From Sphingorhabdus sp. SMR4y (GTDB taxonomy: Bacteria; Pseudomonadota; Alphaproteobacteria; Sphingomonadales; Sphingomonadaceae), in the NCBI RefSeq assembly GCF_002218195.1, contig NZ_CP022336.1, forward strand, positions 2,103,001 through 2,167,000: a stretch of DNA of 64,000 bases. Reading direction: 5' to 3'. A program made the position numbers and the translations under genes. Positions 1 to 8,437 of this stretch are shown here, one piece after another. Numbering within the stretch: the stretch's first letter is position 1; each line of letters opens with the position of its first letter. Under the pieces are notes generated by a model, which saw nothing but the letters and a program-made list of their open reading frames with translations, was not told where the DNA came from and did not search any database.

Positions 1-696
1 GAAACTGCCGAGCGCCTTGTACAGTGCCGCAGGGATATTTTTGACCTCGAATATGAAAGTCGTCATCACCGGACCATTGGGTTCAGGCATGGCCGCTTCG
101 GGAGCGAGCACGACGAATCGGGTGATATTATGCGGCGCATCCTCGATCGCATCGGCGATCGGCTGCAGGCCGTAAATCTGCGCGGCGAGCCTGGGCGCGA
201 TGGCCGCGGCATGGGGATCATCCTGCTGGGCCACAAAAGCGGCGGCAGCGGCCGTGTCGGCATAGGCCACAGGGATGATGCCGCGCTTGCGCAGATAGTG
301 ACGGCACTGACCGAGCGCCTGCGGATGGCTCATCGCGGTGCGGATCTCGGCATCGGCCGACCGGGCCATCAGGCAATGACTGATCTGCATGAAATATTCG
401 TCGACGATATGCAGCCCCGATTCGGGCAGCAGAAAGTGGATATCGGCAACCCGTCCGTTGAGCGAATTTTCGATCGGAATGATCGCGCTGCCGGCCGTGC
501 CATGCTTTACCGCATCAATGGCATCTTCGAAGGCAAAGCAGGGAACCGGCAAGCCGTCGGGAGCATAATCAAGCGCGGCGAGGTGCGAATTGGCACCGGG
601 CGCGCCCTGAAAGGCGATCGCTTGCGCCGGCTTTTCTGCGCCTTTTTCGGTCATTTTCCTGACCATGCCCAATGCGTTTTTTGGAAAACTGTCCAT
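1..696 (-). CDS. pheA: Prephenate dehydratase, partial (3' end beyond the window)
   Basis: Converts prephenate to phenylpyruvate in phenylalanine synthesis. The minus-strand frame is open from an ATG at 696 to base 1 (232 codons), so the C-terminus is missing. The N-terminal part carries the dehydratase signature with FQGAPGANS near residues 29-37 and IPIENS near 75-80. The catalytic TRF motif appears as NITRFVVLAPE close to the window edge. After it an ACT regulatory domain begins (TFIFEVKNIPAALYKALGSF), so the enzyme is the monofunctional bacterial type with feedback control by phenylalanine rather than a chorismate-mutase fusion. It is divergent from the cytochrome c gene with about 210 bases between them. 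Confidence 0.93.
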   Translation of the reverse strand, partial: MDSFPKNALGMVRKMTEKGAEKPAQAIAFQGAPGANSHLAALDYAPDGLPVPCFAFEDAIDAVKHGTAGSAIIPIENSLNGRVADIHFLLPESGLHIVDEYFMQISHCLMARSADAEIRTAMSHPQALGQCRHYLRKRGIIPVAYADTAAAAAFVAQQDDPHAAAIAPRLAAQIYGLQPIADAIEDAPHNITRFVVLAPEAAMPEPNGPVMTTFIFEVKNIPAALYKALGSF

Positions 697-908
697 CTCG
701 TCCCTCTTTATACGCTGTTGCGATAGTCGAACCGAATGCAGCGGGGCAAGAGGGAAGTGGCCCGCCGGTCAGGGGGCTGCGCATTTCGCATGGACTATCG
801 CACAAATTACGGCAATTGAGGCCTTGCGTTGGTCCGTAGCTCTCTTTACAGACAGCACAAATTTGGCAGGCCCATGGCCGCCGCTCACTCAGGGGTTTGA
901 GAGACAAT

Positions 909-1535
909 ATGAGCAACAACAACACCATCGCAGGCTGGGTACTGGCTGGCGGCATCGCGGCCCTCGGCTTTTCCATTCTCAGCGGAAAATATTTCCACGC
1001 CGGCAAGAACGAGCGCCCCGAAGTCATGGGCTTTGTCATTGAAGGCGTCGAAACCTCCGGTGGTGCGGATACCGGTCCGGCAATCGAAACCCTATTGCAG
1101 ACGGCCGATGCCGCTGCCGGTGAAAAGGTTTTCGCCAAATGCGCTGCATGCCACACGATTAACCAGGGCGGTGCCAACGGCATCGGTCCGAACCTTTGGG
1201 ATACGATGGGCAAGCCACACGCCCATGTTGCCGGCTTCGCCTATAGCGATGCGCTGAAAAGCATTCCGGGCAACTGGGACTGGACCGCCATGGATGCCTG
1301 GCTGACCTCGCCGCGCAAATATGCCAATGGCACGAAAATGACCTTTGCCGGTCTCGGCAAGGCTGAAGACCGCGCCAATCTGATGGTCTATCTGAATGCA
1401 CAGGGATCGAACATCCCGTTGCCACCCCCTCCGGCTGTCGAAGAACCGGCTGCGGACGAAGCGGAAGCGGAAGCTGGCGTTGATGCCGAGGCCGAAGAAG
1501 CCGTGGAAGCGGACGCAGCAGCGGCTGAAGAATAA
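909..1535 (+). CDS. Membrane-anchored c-type cytochrome (CycM/c552-like)
   Basis: A 208-residue electron-transfer protein. An uncleaved N-terminal hydrophobic segment (about residues 8-26) anchors it in the inner membrane with the heme domain in the periplasm. The single heme site is CAACH (KCAACHTI), and a methionine in the GTKMTF stretch is the expected sixth ligand. The ATG at 909 was chosen over an upstream in-frame TTG at 897 because a purine-rich GAGAGAC precedes it. The last 34 residues form an Ala/Glu/Asp-rich tail that is not part of the heme fold. Membrane-bound class I cytochromes of this type carry electrons from the bc1 complex to the terminal oxidase; that role here is by family. 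Confidence 0.9.
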   Translation: MSNNNTIAGWVLAGGIAALGFSILSGKYFHAGKNERPEVMGFVIEGVETSGGADTGPAIETLLQTADAAAGEKVFAKCAACHTINQGGANGIGPNLWDTMGKPHAHVAGFAYSDALKSIPGNWDWTAMDAWLTSPRKYANGTKMTFAGLGKAEDRANLMVYLNAQGSNIPLPPPPAVEEPAADEAEAEAGVDAEAEEAVEADAAAAEE

Positions 1536-1562
1536 GCGCGAACCCGGATAGCGCCGGACTGC

Positions 1563-2432
1563 CTAGTTGCAATCCAGCCCGTAAAATTCCTGGATAATAT
1601 CCCAGGCTTCATCTGCGGTTTCCACGAACTGGAACAATTCCAGATCCTTGCGGCTGATGGTGCCCTCGTCGGCCAGTGCATCGAAGTTGATTACCCGGTT
1701 CCAGAAGGTCTTGCCGAACAGCAGGATCGGCAGCTTTTCCATCTTTCCGGTCTGGACCAATGTGACCAGCTCCATAAACTCGTCCAGCGTGCCAAAGCCG
1801 CCCGGGAACACCGCAACGGCCCGGGCGCGCAGCAGGAAGTGCATCTTGCGCAGCGCGAAATAGTGGAACTGGAAGCTCAGCGACGGGGTGACATATTCAT
1901 TGGGCGCCTGTTCATGGGGCAGCACAATATTCAACCCGATGGACTCCTTGCCGGCATCGGCTGCGCCGCGATTGGCCGCTTCCATGATCGAAGGCCCGCC
2001 GCCGGAGCAGACTACGAAATCACGCTTTCCGTTCTCCGAAATGCCACAGGCACTGGCCAGCCGTGCCAGATTCCGGGCTTCGTCATAATATCTGGCTTTT
2101 TCTTTCAACCGCTCGGCTATTTTTCGGGAATCCTCGTCGGGCGCCGCTTCAATCAGTGCATCCGCCTTTTCCGGTTCGGGGATGCGTGCCGACCCGTACA
2201 TCACCAGAGTGGATCCGATGCCCGCTTCGTCGAGCAGCATTTCCGGCTTTAGCAGTTCGAGCTGAAACCGGACCGGCCGCAATTCCTCCCGGAGCAGGAA
2301 GTCGGTGTCCTGAAAGGCCAGCCGATAGGCCGGATCACGGGTTTGCGGGGTTCCGAAATCCGCTTTTTCGGCGAATTCGGCCTCTTGCTTGGCACGGTAA
2401 AAACGGCGGTCGTGGAGATCTTTGTTGGTCAT
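1563..2432 (-). CDS. LOG-family (TIGR00730-type) nucleotide hydrolase
   Basis: A 289-residue Rossmann-like protein of the LOG/lysine-decarboxylase-like family. It shows the family signature PGGFGTLDEF and the upstream GGGPSIMEAANRGA phosphate-binding segment. Characterised members are phosphoribohydrolases that release a free base from a nucleoside 5'-monophosphate (for example cytokinin riboside monophosphates). The bacterial long forms have an N-terminal extension like this one, about 100 residues before the core. It is convergent with the cytochrome gene, whose stop lies only 28 bases away. The exact substrate cannot be read from the sequence. Confidence 0.88.
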   Translation of the reverse strand: MTNKDLHDRRFYRAKQEAEFAEKADFGTPQTRDPAYRLAFQDTDFLLREELRPVRFQLELLKPEMLLDEAGIGSTLVMYGSARIPEPEKADALIEAAPDEDSRKIAERLKEKARYYDEARNLARLASACGISENGKRDFVVCSGGGPSIMEAANRGAADAGKESIGLNIVLPHEQAPNEYVTPSLSFQFHYFALRKMHFLLRARAVAVFPGGFGTLDEFMELVTLVQTGKMEKLPILLFGKTFWNRVINFDALADEGTISRKDLELFQFVETADEAWDIIQEFYGLDCN

Positions 2433-2481
2433 AGCCTCGCCCTAAAGCATAGAAAGGTGACTGGCCAGTGACCTTGTAACG

Positions 2482-3171
2482 CTAGCGACAATATCCGTTG
2501 CCGCTCATGTCGAAATGGAAATGATCGCGATGGGCCGCGTTGTAATTGGGGCCGAGAACGGTACCAAAACGTTTGCAGGCGCTGTTGTGAATGGCGGCCA
2601 GGAACTGCATTTCCTGGCGTCCGCTTTTCCAGTTATTCTCTACCGTGATCCGCCGGCCGTCGGTCAGCACGAAAGCGGAAACGTCGATGGCATTGGCATG
2701 CGCATGTTGCGACAATTTACCCGAGCCGGCGATATTGCGGCAGCTATAGCTGCCCATCGTCTCGATGCGCTTGAGGTCACTGCCCAGATATTTGCGCGCC
2801 GCCCGTTTCACCGCATATTCGGTCCAGGCAGCGAATTTTCCGGCCAGCTCGCATTTTACCGGACCCAGATTGGTGACATCCGCGCCCACGTCCAGCAATT
2901 TGATGCTGTCGATCTGGCTGCATCCTCCACTGAACTGACGATTGGGCAAGGGGGAGAAACGGACATTTGCCTTGCCAAGGTCACTGAAACACTGCCGCGC
3001 TGCGGCCGTCGGATTGAAGGCACCCAGGCCGGCTGAAGCCTGTGGCCGCTGCGCTCCGCCACCGCTTCCGCTGCCCGCGGGGATGGCGCCACAGGCGCTT
3101 AGCAATAATGACGCCAGGCCCAAGGTTGCGAGGCTCTGCCCCCGGCATTTGACATTCAAGGTAAATTTCAT
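2482..3171 (-). CDS. Extensin-like family lipoprotein
   Basis: A 229-residue exported protein. The N-terminus has a hydrophobic stretch ending in a lipobox (LLLSAC), so the mature protein probably begins at that cysteine and is lipid-anchored. The rest is the bacterial Extensin-like C-terminal domain, with a string of cysteines (CSQID, SYSCRN, NSACKR, GYCR). It also has the conserved SQHAHANAIDVSAF and HRDHFHFD histidine/aspartate motifs, which resemble a zinc peptidase (LAS-type) site. A role in peptidoglycan or wall modification is inferred from these motifs; no activity is established for the family as far as I know. Confidence 0.85.
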   Translation of the reverse strand: MKFTLNVKCRGQSLATLGLASLLLSACGAIPAGSGSGGGAQRPQASAGLGAFNPTAAARQCFSDLGKANVRFSPLPNRQFSGGCSQIDSIKLLDVGADVTNLGPVKCELAGKFAAWTEYAVKRAARKYLGSDLKRIETMGSYSCRNIAGSGKLSQHAHANAIDVSAFVLTDGRRITVENNWKSGRQEMQFLAAIHNSACKRFGTVLGPNYNAAHRDHFHFDMSGNGYCR

Positions 3172-3315
3172 GCTTATATCTATGGCACAGGATGGTTAAT
3201 CACAGCCTGAGCGTCATGGTTAATAGATTATTGCCACGAGATGAGATCCGGGCTGGCGACAAATTGCGACAATTTTACGCTGGACCGTCCGGCGCGCACT
3301 ATCCAAGAGCAGGAC

Positions 3316-3924
3316 ATGAAATTTTTGCGCAAACTGAACAGCCTGCCGGTCTTCTGGATATTGTTGTCGATACCGGCCATTCTGATGGTCCGCGGATATT
3401 TGGCGGGCAATATAATCGCAATGGACATGCTCCATCCGACGGGAGAATTCTCTGCGCGGTTCATGATCGTCGCCATGATCATCACGCCGCTGTCCGTCAT
3501 ATTCGGCAATCGCCGGTGGATCGGATGGATGATGAAGCGACGCCGCTCCTTCGGGCTAGCTGCCTTTGGATATGGCATTCTCCACCTGATATTCTACATC
3601 ATCGACATGGAAGCTCTGGAGCCCATTTTGGCCGAGTTCTGGGCGCCGGGCATCTGGACCGGCTGGGCGGCCCTGCTCATTTTCGTGCCGCTGGCAGTGA
3701 CCAGCAACAACCTGTCGATGCGACGCCTGAAACAGAATTGGAAGCCGTTGCAACGGATGGTATATGTCGCCGCACTACTGACGCTTGCTCATTGGCTGTT
3801 AATCCACGATGGCGTAGGCGGGGCACTGGCACATTTTATTCCGCTTCTGCTATTGGAGCTATTGAGAGTCATTATCATATATGGCAGAAGACATAATGAA
3901 CCGACACAGCGCGAATCGCTGTAG
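3316..3924 (+). CDS. Ferric-reductase-like heme membrane protein (MsrQ-like)
   Basis: A polytopic membrane protein of 202 residues with five or six hydrophobic helices and the ferric reductase-like transmembrane fold. Histidines in GILHLIFY and LAHWLLIH lie within helices and are candidates for axial ligands of heme b. The family includes MsrQ, which passes electrons to the periplasmic methionine-sulfoxide reductase MsrP, and larger FRE enzymes. No msrP gene is beside it; the next gene is a small exported PepSY protein 26 bases downstream. The ATG at 3316 follows GAGCAGG and is preferred to the 3241 start, whose first 25 residues are unlike a membrane protein. Confidence 0.8.
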   Translation: MKFLRKLNSLPVFWILLSIPAILMVRGYLAGNIIAMDMLHPTGEFSARFMIVAMIITPLSVIFGNRRWIGWMMKRRRSFGLAAFGYGILHLIFYIIDMEALEPILAEFWAPGIWTGWAALLIFVPLAVTSNNLSMRRLKQNWKPLQRMVYVAALLTLAHWLLIHDGVGGALAHFIPLLLLELLRVIIIYGRRHNEPTQRESL

Positions 3925-3950
3925 ACCGAATTGATCTGGAGACACTGACA

Positions 3951-4262
3951 ATGAAATATTCTGTAATCACCGCTGCTGCGACTGCCTTGATCGCCACCGC
4001 CGGCCTGTCCTCCCCTGCCCTTGCGACCGGCAAGATGAGCTGCGAAGCGGGCCCGCAATCCGGTTGGAAAACGCAGGACGAGCTGAAAGCCGATCTGGTC
4101 AAGAAAGGCTGGACGATCAAAAAATCGAAGATCGACGGCGGCTGCTACGAAGTCTATGGCACCACCCCCGAAGGCGACCGGGTAGAAGCCTATTTCCACC
4201 CTGTATCGCTTGAAAAACTGCTGGTTTCCCGCCGCGGCGAGATACTTTTCCGCAAGCAATAG
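3951..4262 (+). CDS. Small exported PepSY-domain protein
   Basis: A 103-residue protein with a clear Sec signal peptide (cleavage probably after SSPALA, near residue 25). The mature part is about 75 residues and resembles a single PepSY domain: DELKADLVKKGWTIKKSKID, then CYEVYGTTPEGDRVEAYFHP, then a final strand. One cysteine lies before the domain and one within it, so a disulfide is possible. PepSY domains occur in peptidase propeptides and in ferric reductase-type membrane proteins. Here the protein follows a ferric-reductase-like gene by 26 bases, so a joint function in the envelope is likely, but the partner is not proven. Confidence 0.75.
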   Translation: MKYSVITAAATALIATAGLSSPALATGKMSCEAGPQSGWKTQDELKADLVKKGWTIKKSKIDGGCYEVYGTTPEGDRVEAYFHPVSLEKLLVSRRGEILFRKQ

Positions 4263-4290
4263 ACGGTATCATTCGCAACAAAGATCGCGC

Positions 4291-4317
4291 TTGACATGCT
4301 GCGCCGCACCATACAAA
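4291..4317 (+). promoter_or_regulatory. Candidate promoter of serC
   Basis: A perfect -35 hexamer TTGACA lies at 4291-4296. The best -10-like match, TACAAA at 4312-4317, is 15 bases away, shorter than the usual 17, so the call is tentative. It sits after the PepSY gene and before the GC-rich leader of serC. Confidence 0.35.
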
Positions 4318-4377
4318 GCGGCGCCGGGCCACGCGGTCCCAACGCCGCGCGAGCTCTCTGTAAGGAGAAGCGTTACA
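4301..4377 (+). promoter_or_regulatory. Structured 5' leader of serC (candidate serC-leader RNA motif)
   Basis: A perfect 7-bp stem GCGCCGC (4301-4307) pairs with GCGGCGC (4318-4324) around a 10-base loop. A second GC-rich hairpin follows, built on GGGCC and GGTCCC, and then the ribosome-binding site TAAGGAG. A conserved serC-leader RNA upstream of serC-serA has been described in alphaproteobacteria; whether this leader belongs to that family needs a covariance search. It could regulate translation or attenuate transcription. Confidence 0.45.
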
Positions 4378-5550
4378 ATGACTGATACGACTATACCGAC
4401 GCCAGAATTGCGTCCTGACTGCCCGAATTTTTCTTCGGGCCCGACCGCCAAGTTCCCCGGCTGGTCCCTCGACAAGATCAACACCATCGCCATGGGCCGC
4501 TCGCACCGATCCGCGACCGGCAAGGCGCGCCTGAAATATGCGATCGACCTCAGCCGCGAGCTGCTCGGCATCCCCGACGACTATCTGATCGGCATCGTGC
4601 CGGCCTCCGATACCGGCGCCGTCGAACTGGCGATGTGGAATATGCTGGGCGCCCGCCCGGTGACCGTTGCTGCATGGGAAAGCTTCGGCAATGTCTGGAT
4701 CCAGGACGCTGTCAAGCAGCTCAAGCCTGCGAACCTGACGGTCCTCGAAGCCGATTATGGCGAAATTCCCGACCTGACCTCGATCGACAAGGGTGACGAT
4801 ATTGTTTTCACCTGGAACGGTACGACCTCGGGCGCGAAAATTCCGAACACCGACTGGATCGCCGACGATCGCGAAGGCGTCACGATCAACGACGCGACCA
4901 GCGCCGTCTTTGCCCAGCCGATGGACTGGTCCAAGCTCGACGCCACCACCTACAGCTGGCAGAAGGTCATGGGATCGGAAGCCGGTCACGGCATGCTGAT
5001 CCTCAGCCCGCGCGCCGTCGAACGGATCGAAAGCTACAGCCCATCCTGGCCGCTGCCGAAAATCTTCCGGGTGAAAAAGGGCGACAAGCTCAACACCGCG
5101 ATCTTTGAAGGCGCGACGATCAACACGCCGTCCCTGCTCGCCACCGAAGACTATATCGCTTCGCTCGAATGGGCCAAGTCGATCGGCGGCCTGCCCGAAT
5201 TGCATGCCCGCGCCGACCGCAACGCGAAGACCGTTCACGACTGGATCGAAGCCACGCCGTGGATGCGCAACATGGTCAGCGATCCGGCCAAATGGACCAA
5301 TACCGGCGTTTGCATGGTATTCCAGGGCGACTGGTATGACGGCCTCGACGACGATGCCAAGGCCTCCGTGCCCAAGAAGATCGCCGCAATGCTCGAGAAA
5401 ATGGACATTGCCTATGACTTCAACGGCTATCGCGATGCACCGCCGTCGCTGCGCATCTGGTGCGGTTCGACGGTCGAGCAGGAAGACATTCGCCGTCTGC
5501 TGCTGTGGATCGAATGGGCTTATGCCCAGGTGAAAGCCGAACTTTCCTGA
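4378..5550 (+). CDS. serC: Phosphoserine aminotransferase
   Basis: A 390-residue class V PLP-dependent aminotransferase that makes 3-phosphoserine from 3-phosphohydroxypyruvate and glutamate, the second step of serine synthesis. The N-terminus PNFSSGPTAKFPGWS is the substrate-phosphate region, and the PLP lysine lies in YSWQKVMGSEAGHG. It is the alphaproteobacterial form, longer and divergent from the 360-residue E. coli enzyme. The ATG at 4378 has a good AAGGAG; an in-frame upstream ATG at 4210 would place its start inside the PepSY gene. It is followed on the same strand by serA, and serine or vitamin B6 (phosphohydroxythreonine) supply fits that pairing. Confidence 0.96.
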   Translation: MTDTTIPTPELRPDCPNFSSGPTAKFPGWSLDKINTIAMGRSHRSATGKARLKYAIDLSRELLGIPDDYLIGIVPASDTGAVELAMWNMLGARPVTVAAWESFGNVWIQDAVKQLKPANLTVLEADYGEIPDLTSIDKGDDIVFTWNGTTSGAKIPNTDWIADDREGVTINDATSAVFAQPMDWSKLDATTYSWQKVMGSEAGHGMLILSPRAVERIESYSPSWPLPKIFRVKKGDKLNTAIFEGATINTPSLLATEDYIASLEWAKSIGGLPELHARADRNAKTVHDWIEATPWMRNMVSDPAKWTNTGVCMVFQGDWYDGLDDDAKASVPKKIAAMLEKMDIAYDFNGYRDAPPSLRIWCGSTVEQEDIRRLLLWIEWAYAQVKAELS

Positions 5551-5559
5551 ATTTGTGTC

Positions 5560-5579
5560 GCCCCGGCGAGAGCCGGGGC
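5560..5579. repeat. REP-like palindrome between serC and serA
   Basis: GCCCCGGC, a GAGA tetraloop and GCCGGGGC form a perfect 8-bp hairpin. There is no following T tract, so it is not a classical terminator. Its form matches the short REP-type palindromes scattered between genes in many alphaproteobacteria. A weaker CCGGC/GCCGG hairpin follows at 5618-5631. I saw no second copy in the window. Confidence 0.45.
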
Positions 5580-5660
5580 CTGACCGATGTCCTGCGATAA
5601 CGCCATTGGTCTTTCAGCCGGCCCGCGCCGGTGCGATCATTCCGACAAGGAACATATATC

Positions 5661-7244
5661 ATGCCAAAAGTACTTATATCCGACAAAATGGACCCGAAAG
5701 CCGCCGAGATTTTCCGCGAGCGGGGTTGCGAAGTTGACGAGATCACCGGCCAGACGCCGGAAGAGCTGATGAAGATTATCGGCGAATATGACGGTCTTGC
5801 AATCCGTTCCTCCACCACGGTCACGCCTGAAATACTGGAAGCGGCAACCAATCTGAAAGTGGTTGGCCGGGCCGGTATCGGCGTCGACAATGTCGATATC
5901 CCAGCCGCCTCCGCCAAGGGCGTTGTGGTCATGAACACTCCGTTCGGCAACAGCATCACCACGGCAGAACATGCCATCGCACTGATGTTCGCGCTCGCGC
6001 GCCAGCTACCCTCCGCCGATGTCTCGACGCAAGCTGGCAAATGGGAAAAATCCAAATTCATGGGCGTCGAGCTGACCAGCAAGACGCTCGGCCTGATCGG
6101 CGCCGGCAATATCGGTTCGATCGTTGCCGAACGCGCCATTGGCCTGCGGATGAAGGTTGTTGCCTACGATCCGTTCCTGACCGAAGAGCGGGCCGTGGAA
6201 ATGGGTGTCGAAAAAGTCTCGCTGGACGATCTGCTCGCCCGCGCCGACTTCATCACCATGCACACGCCGCTCACCGACCAGACGCGCAATATCCTGTCTG
6301 CCGAAGCGCTGGCCAAGACCAAGCCGGGCGTCCGCATCATCAACTGCGCGCGCGGTGGACTGATCGACGAGGCGGCCTTGAAGGAGGCCCTTGAATCCGG
6401 CCATGTCGCGGGCGCTGCGCTGGATGTATATGCGCAGGAACCGGCCAAGGAAAATGCCCTGTTCGGCACTCCCAACCTGATCTGCACGCCGCATCTTGGC
6501 GCCTCGACCAGCGAAGCGCAGGTGAATGTCGCGATCCAGGTCGCCGAGCAGATGGCCGATTATCTGGTCAATGGCGGCGTTGAAAATGCGCTCAATATGC
6601 CGAGCCTCTCGGCGGAACAGGCGCCCAAGCTGAAACCCTATATGGCGCTTGCCACCCAGCTCGGCTCGCTGGTTGGACAACTGGTTGCCGATCAGATCAA
6701 GGGCGTTGCGGTTGAAGTCGAAGGCGCTGCTGCCGAACTCGATCAGAAGCCGATTACGGCAGCGGTGCTGGCCGGACTGATGCGGGCCTATAGCGACACG
6801 GTCAACATGGTCAACGCGCCCTATCTGGCGAAAGAGCGCGGCCTCGATGTCCGCGAAATCCGCCATGAACGCGAAGGCGATTATCACACGCTGGTCCGTG
6901 TTTCGGTAACCACCGACGAAGGCGAGAAATCGGTTGCCGGCACGCTGTTCGGGTCCTCCGGCCCGCGGCTGGTCGAAATGTTCGGCATCAAGGTCGAGGC
7001 CGATATGGAAGGCGATATGCTCTATATCGTCAACCGCGACGAACCGGGTTTTATCGGCCGTGTCGGCTCCACTCTTGGTGAGGCAGGCGTCAATATCGGC
7101 ACCTTCCATCTGGGACGTCGCAGCGATGCGCCGGGTGGCGAAGCGGTGTTGCTCCTGTCCATCGATTCGCCGGTTGAAGAGCCTGTGCTCTGGTCCGTCT
7201 GTCAGCTGGAAGGCGTCAAGACGGTCAAGGCCCTGAGCTTTTGA
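5661..7244 (+). CDS. serA: D-3-phosphoglycerate dehydrogenase
   Basis: A 527-residue enzyme that oxidises 3-phosphoglycerate to 3-phosphohydroxypyruvate with NAD, the first step of serine synthesis. The N-terminal substrate and nucleotide domains show the glycine motif GLIGAGNIGSIV, the catalytic arginine and glutamate region (NCARGGLIDEAAL) and the histidine of TPHLGAST. An intervening ASB domain (about 330-450) and a C-terminal ACT domain (about 455-527, IVNRDEPGFIGRVGSTLGE) make it the long type, in which the ACT domain can bind serine. The ATG at 5661 follows AAGGA. It lies 110 bases after serC, probably in one transcript. Confidence 0.97.
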   Translation: MPKVLISDKMDPKAAEIFRERGCEVDEITGQTPEELMKIIGEYDGLAIRSSTTVTPEILEAATNLKVVGRAGIGVDNVDIPAASAKGVVVMNTPFGNSITTAEHAIALMFALARQLPSADVSTQAGKWEKSKFMGVELTSKTLGLIGAGNIGSIVAERAIGLRMKVVAYDPFLTEERAVEMGVEKVSLDDLLARADFITMHTPLTDQTRNILSAEALAKTKPGVRIINCARGGLIDEAALKEALESGHVAGAALDVYAQEPAKENALFGTPNLICTPHLGASTSEAQVNVAIQVAEQMADYLVNGGVENALNMPSLSAEQAPKLKPYMALATQLGSLVGQLVADQIKGVAVEVEGAAAELDQKPITAAVLAGLMRAYSDTVNMVNAPYLAKERGLDVREIRHEREGDYHTLVRVSVTTDEGEKSVAGTLFGSSGPRLVEMFGIKVEADMEGDMLYIVNRDEPGFIGRVGSTLGEAGVNIGTFHLGRRSDAPGGEAVLLLSIDSPVEEPVLWSVCQLEGVKTVKALSF

Positions 7245-7309
7245 TTCAATAGGACGGCACCCAAGAAAAAAGATGGCCTGAGCCTTTGCTTGGGCTATGG
7301 AGCAGGGCC

Positions 7310-8425
7310 ATGCGAAAACCATCGAATCTCTTGCCCGAAGGATTTCACGACGCGCTGCCGCCTTATGCCGAGGCGGCATCGCGACTGGAACGCGATGTAC
7401 TCGATACGCTCGCCAGCCACGGCTATGCGCGGGTATCTCCTCCACTGGTCGAATATGAAGACGGTCTGACCGACCGGATGCAGGGCGCCTCGCGCAGCGA
7501 TTTGATGCGCTTTGTCGATCCGATTTCGCAGCGCACTTTGGCACTGCGTCCCGACATGACAATGCAGATCGGCCGGATTGCCACGACCAGTCTTGCCGAC
7601 CGCCCCCGCCCGCTCCGGCTCGGCTATTCGGGACAGGTCCTGAAATTGCGCTCGGGACAATTGCAGCCGGAACGCAGCCGGCTGCAAATTGGCGCGGAAT
7701 TGATCGGCAGTGACAGCGTTATTGCCGCCAGCGAAATAGTCTCGGTGGCAATCGAAGCGCTCGAACGGGCGGGCGTCTCCGGCATTACCGTCGACTTCAC
7801 TCTCCCAGACCTGATCGATATTCTGGCTTCAGGGCCATTGCCACTCAACGAAGCCCAGATCGCCGAAGTCCGCAACGAACTGGACATGAAGGATGCCGGC
7901 GGCCTCAACAGCATCGGCGCAACCGGCTATCTGCCGCTGATCGAGGCGACCGGGCCGTTCGATGAAGCGATGGCGAAAATGCGGGACTTTGACAGCGACG
8001 GCCTGCTGGGTTCGCGGCTCGATGGCATTTCCCAGATTGCCGCCAGCATCAAAGGCAAGGCCAGCCTCACTCTCGACCCGACCGAACGGCACGGTTTCGA
8101 ATATCAGAACTGGTTCGGCTTCACGCTCTATGCCGACAGTTTCATCGGCGCACTGGGGCGCGGCGGCAGCTATGAAATTGTCCGCCCGGACGGCACAACC
8201 GAAGTCGCGGTCGGATTTTCGCTCTATCCCAATCCGCTAATCGATGCCGGCTTCGGCGCCAAGGCCAGCGACCAGATTTTTCTGCCGATTGGCCATGACA
8301 AAAAGGTCGCGGCACATTTGCGGCAGACCGGCTGGCGCACAGTCGCCGCGCTGTCGGAGAAGGACCAGGCCGACGCGCTTGGATGTACCCATATTCTAAA
8401 CGGCGATCAGCCGGAACCAGTATAA
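7310..8425 (+). CDS. hisZ: ATP phosphoribosyltransferase regulatory subunit
   Basis: A 371-residue class II aminoacyl-tRNA-synthetase paralogue, homologous to the catalytic domain of HisRS but without tRNA charging. It partners short-form HisG in the first step of histidine synthesis. The N-terminus LLPEGFHDALPP and the motif 2 region LRPDMTMQIGRIA are typical, and the histidine signature part is relaxed as expected for HisZ. The ATG at 7310 follows GGAGCAGGG. No hisG is adjacent; purA starts 12 bases downstream, a pairing common in sphingomonads. An imperfect hairpin, CCCAAG (7260) to CTTGGG (7294), sits in its leader and may have no role. Confidence 0.93.
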   Translation: MRKPSNLLPEGFHDALPPYAEAASRLERDVLDTLASHGYARVSPPLVEYEDGLTDRMQGASRSDLMRFVDPISQRTLALRPDMTMQIGRIATTSLADRPRPLRLGYSGQVLKLRSGQLQPERSRLQIGAELIGSDSVIAASEIVSVAIEALERAGVSGITVDFTLPDLIDILASGPLPLNEAQIAEVRNELDMKDAGGLNSIGATGYLPLIEATGPFDEAMAKMRDFDSDGLLGSRLDGISQIAASIKGKASLTLDPTERHGFEYQNWFGFTLYADSFIGALGRGGSYEIVRPDGTTEVAVGFSLYPNPLIDAGFGAKASDQIFLPIGHDKKVAAHLRQTGWRTVAALSEKDQADALGCTHILNGDQPEPV

Positions 8426-8437
8426 GAAAGTGATTCA

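Noticed and set aside
7260-7294. Attenuator before hisZ
   Set aside because: Only a 6-bp imperfect hairpin with a 23-base loop and no T tract or leader peptide of histidines.
6006-7562. 518-codon minus-strand frame across serA and hisZ
   Set aside because: Antisense shadow of two well-supported genes, typical of GC-rich codon use.
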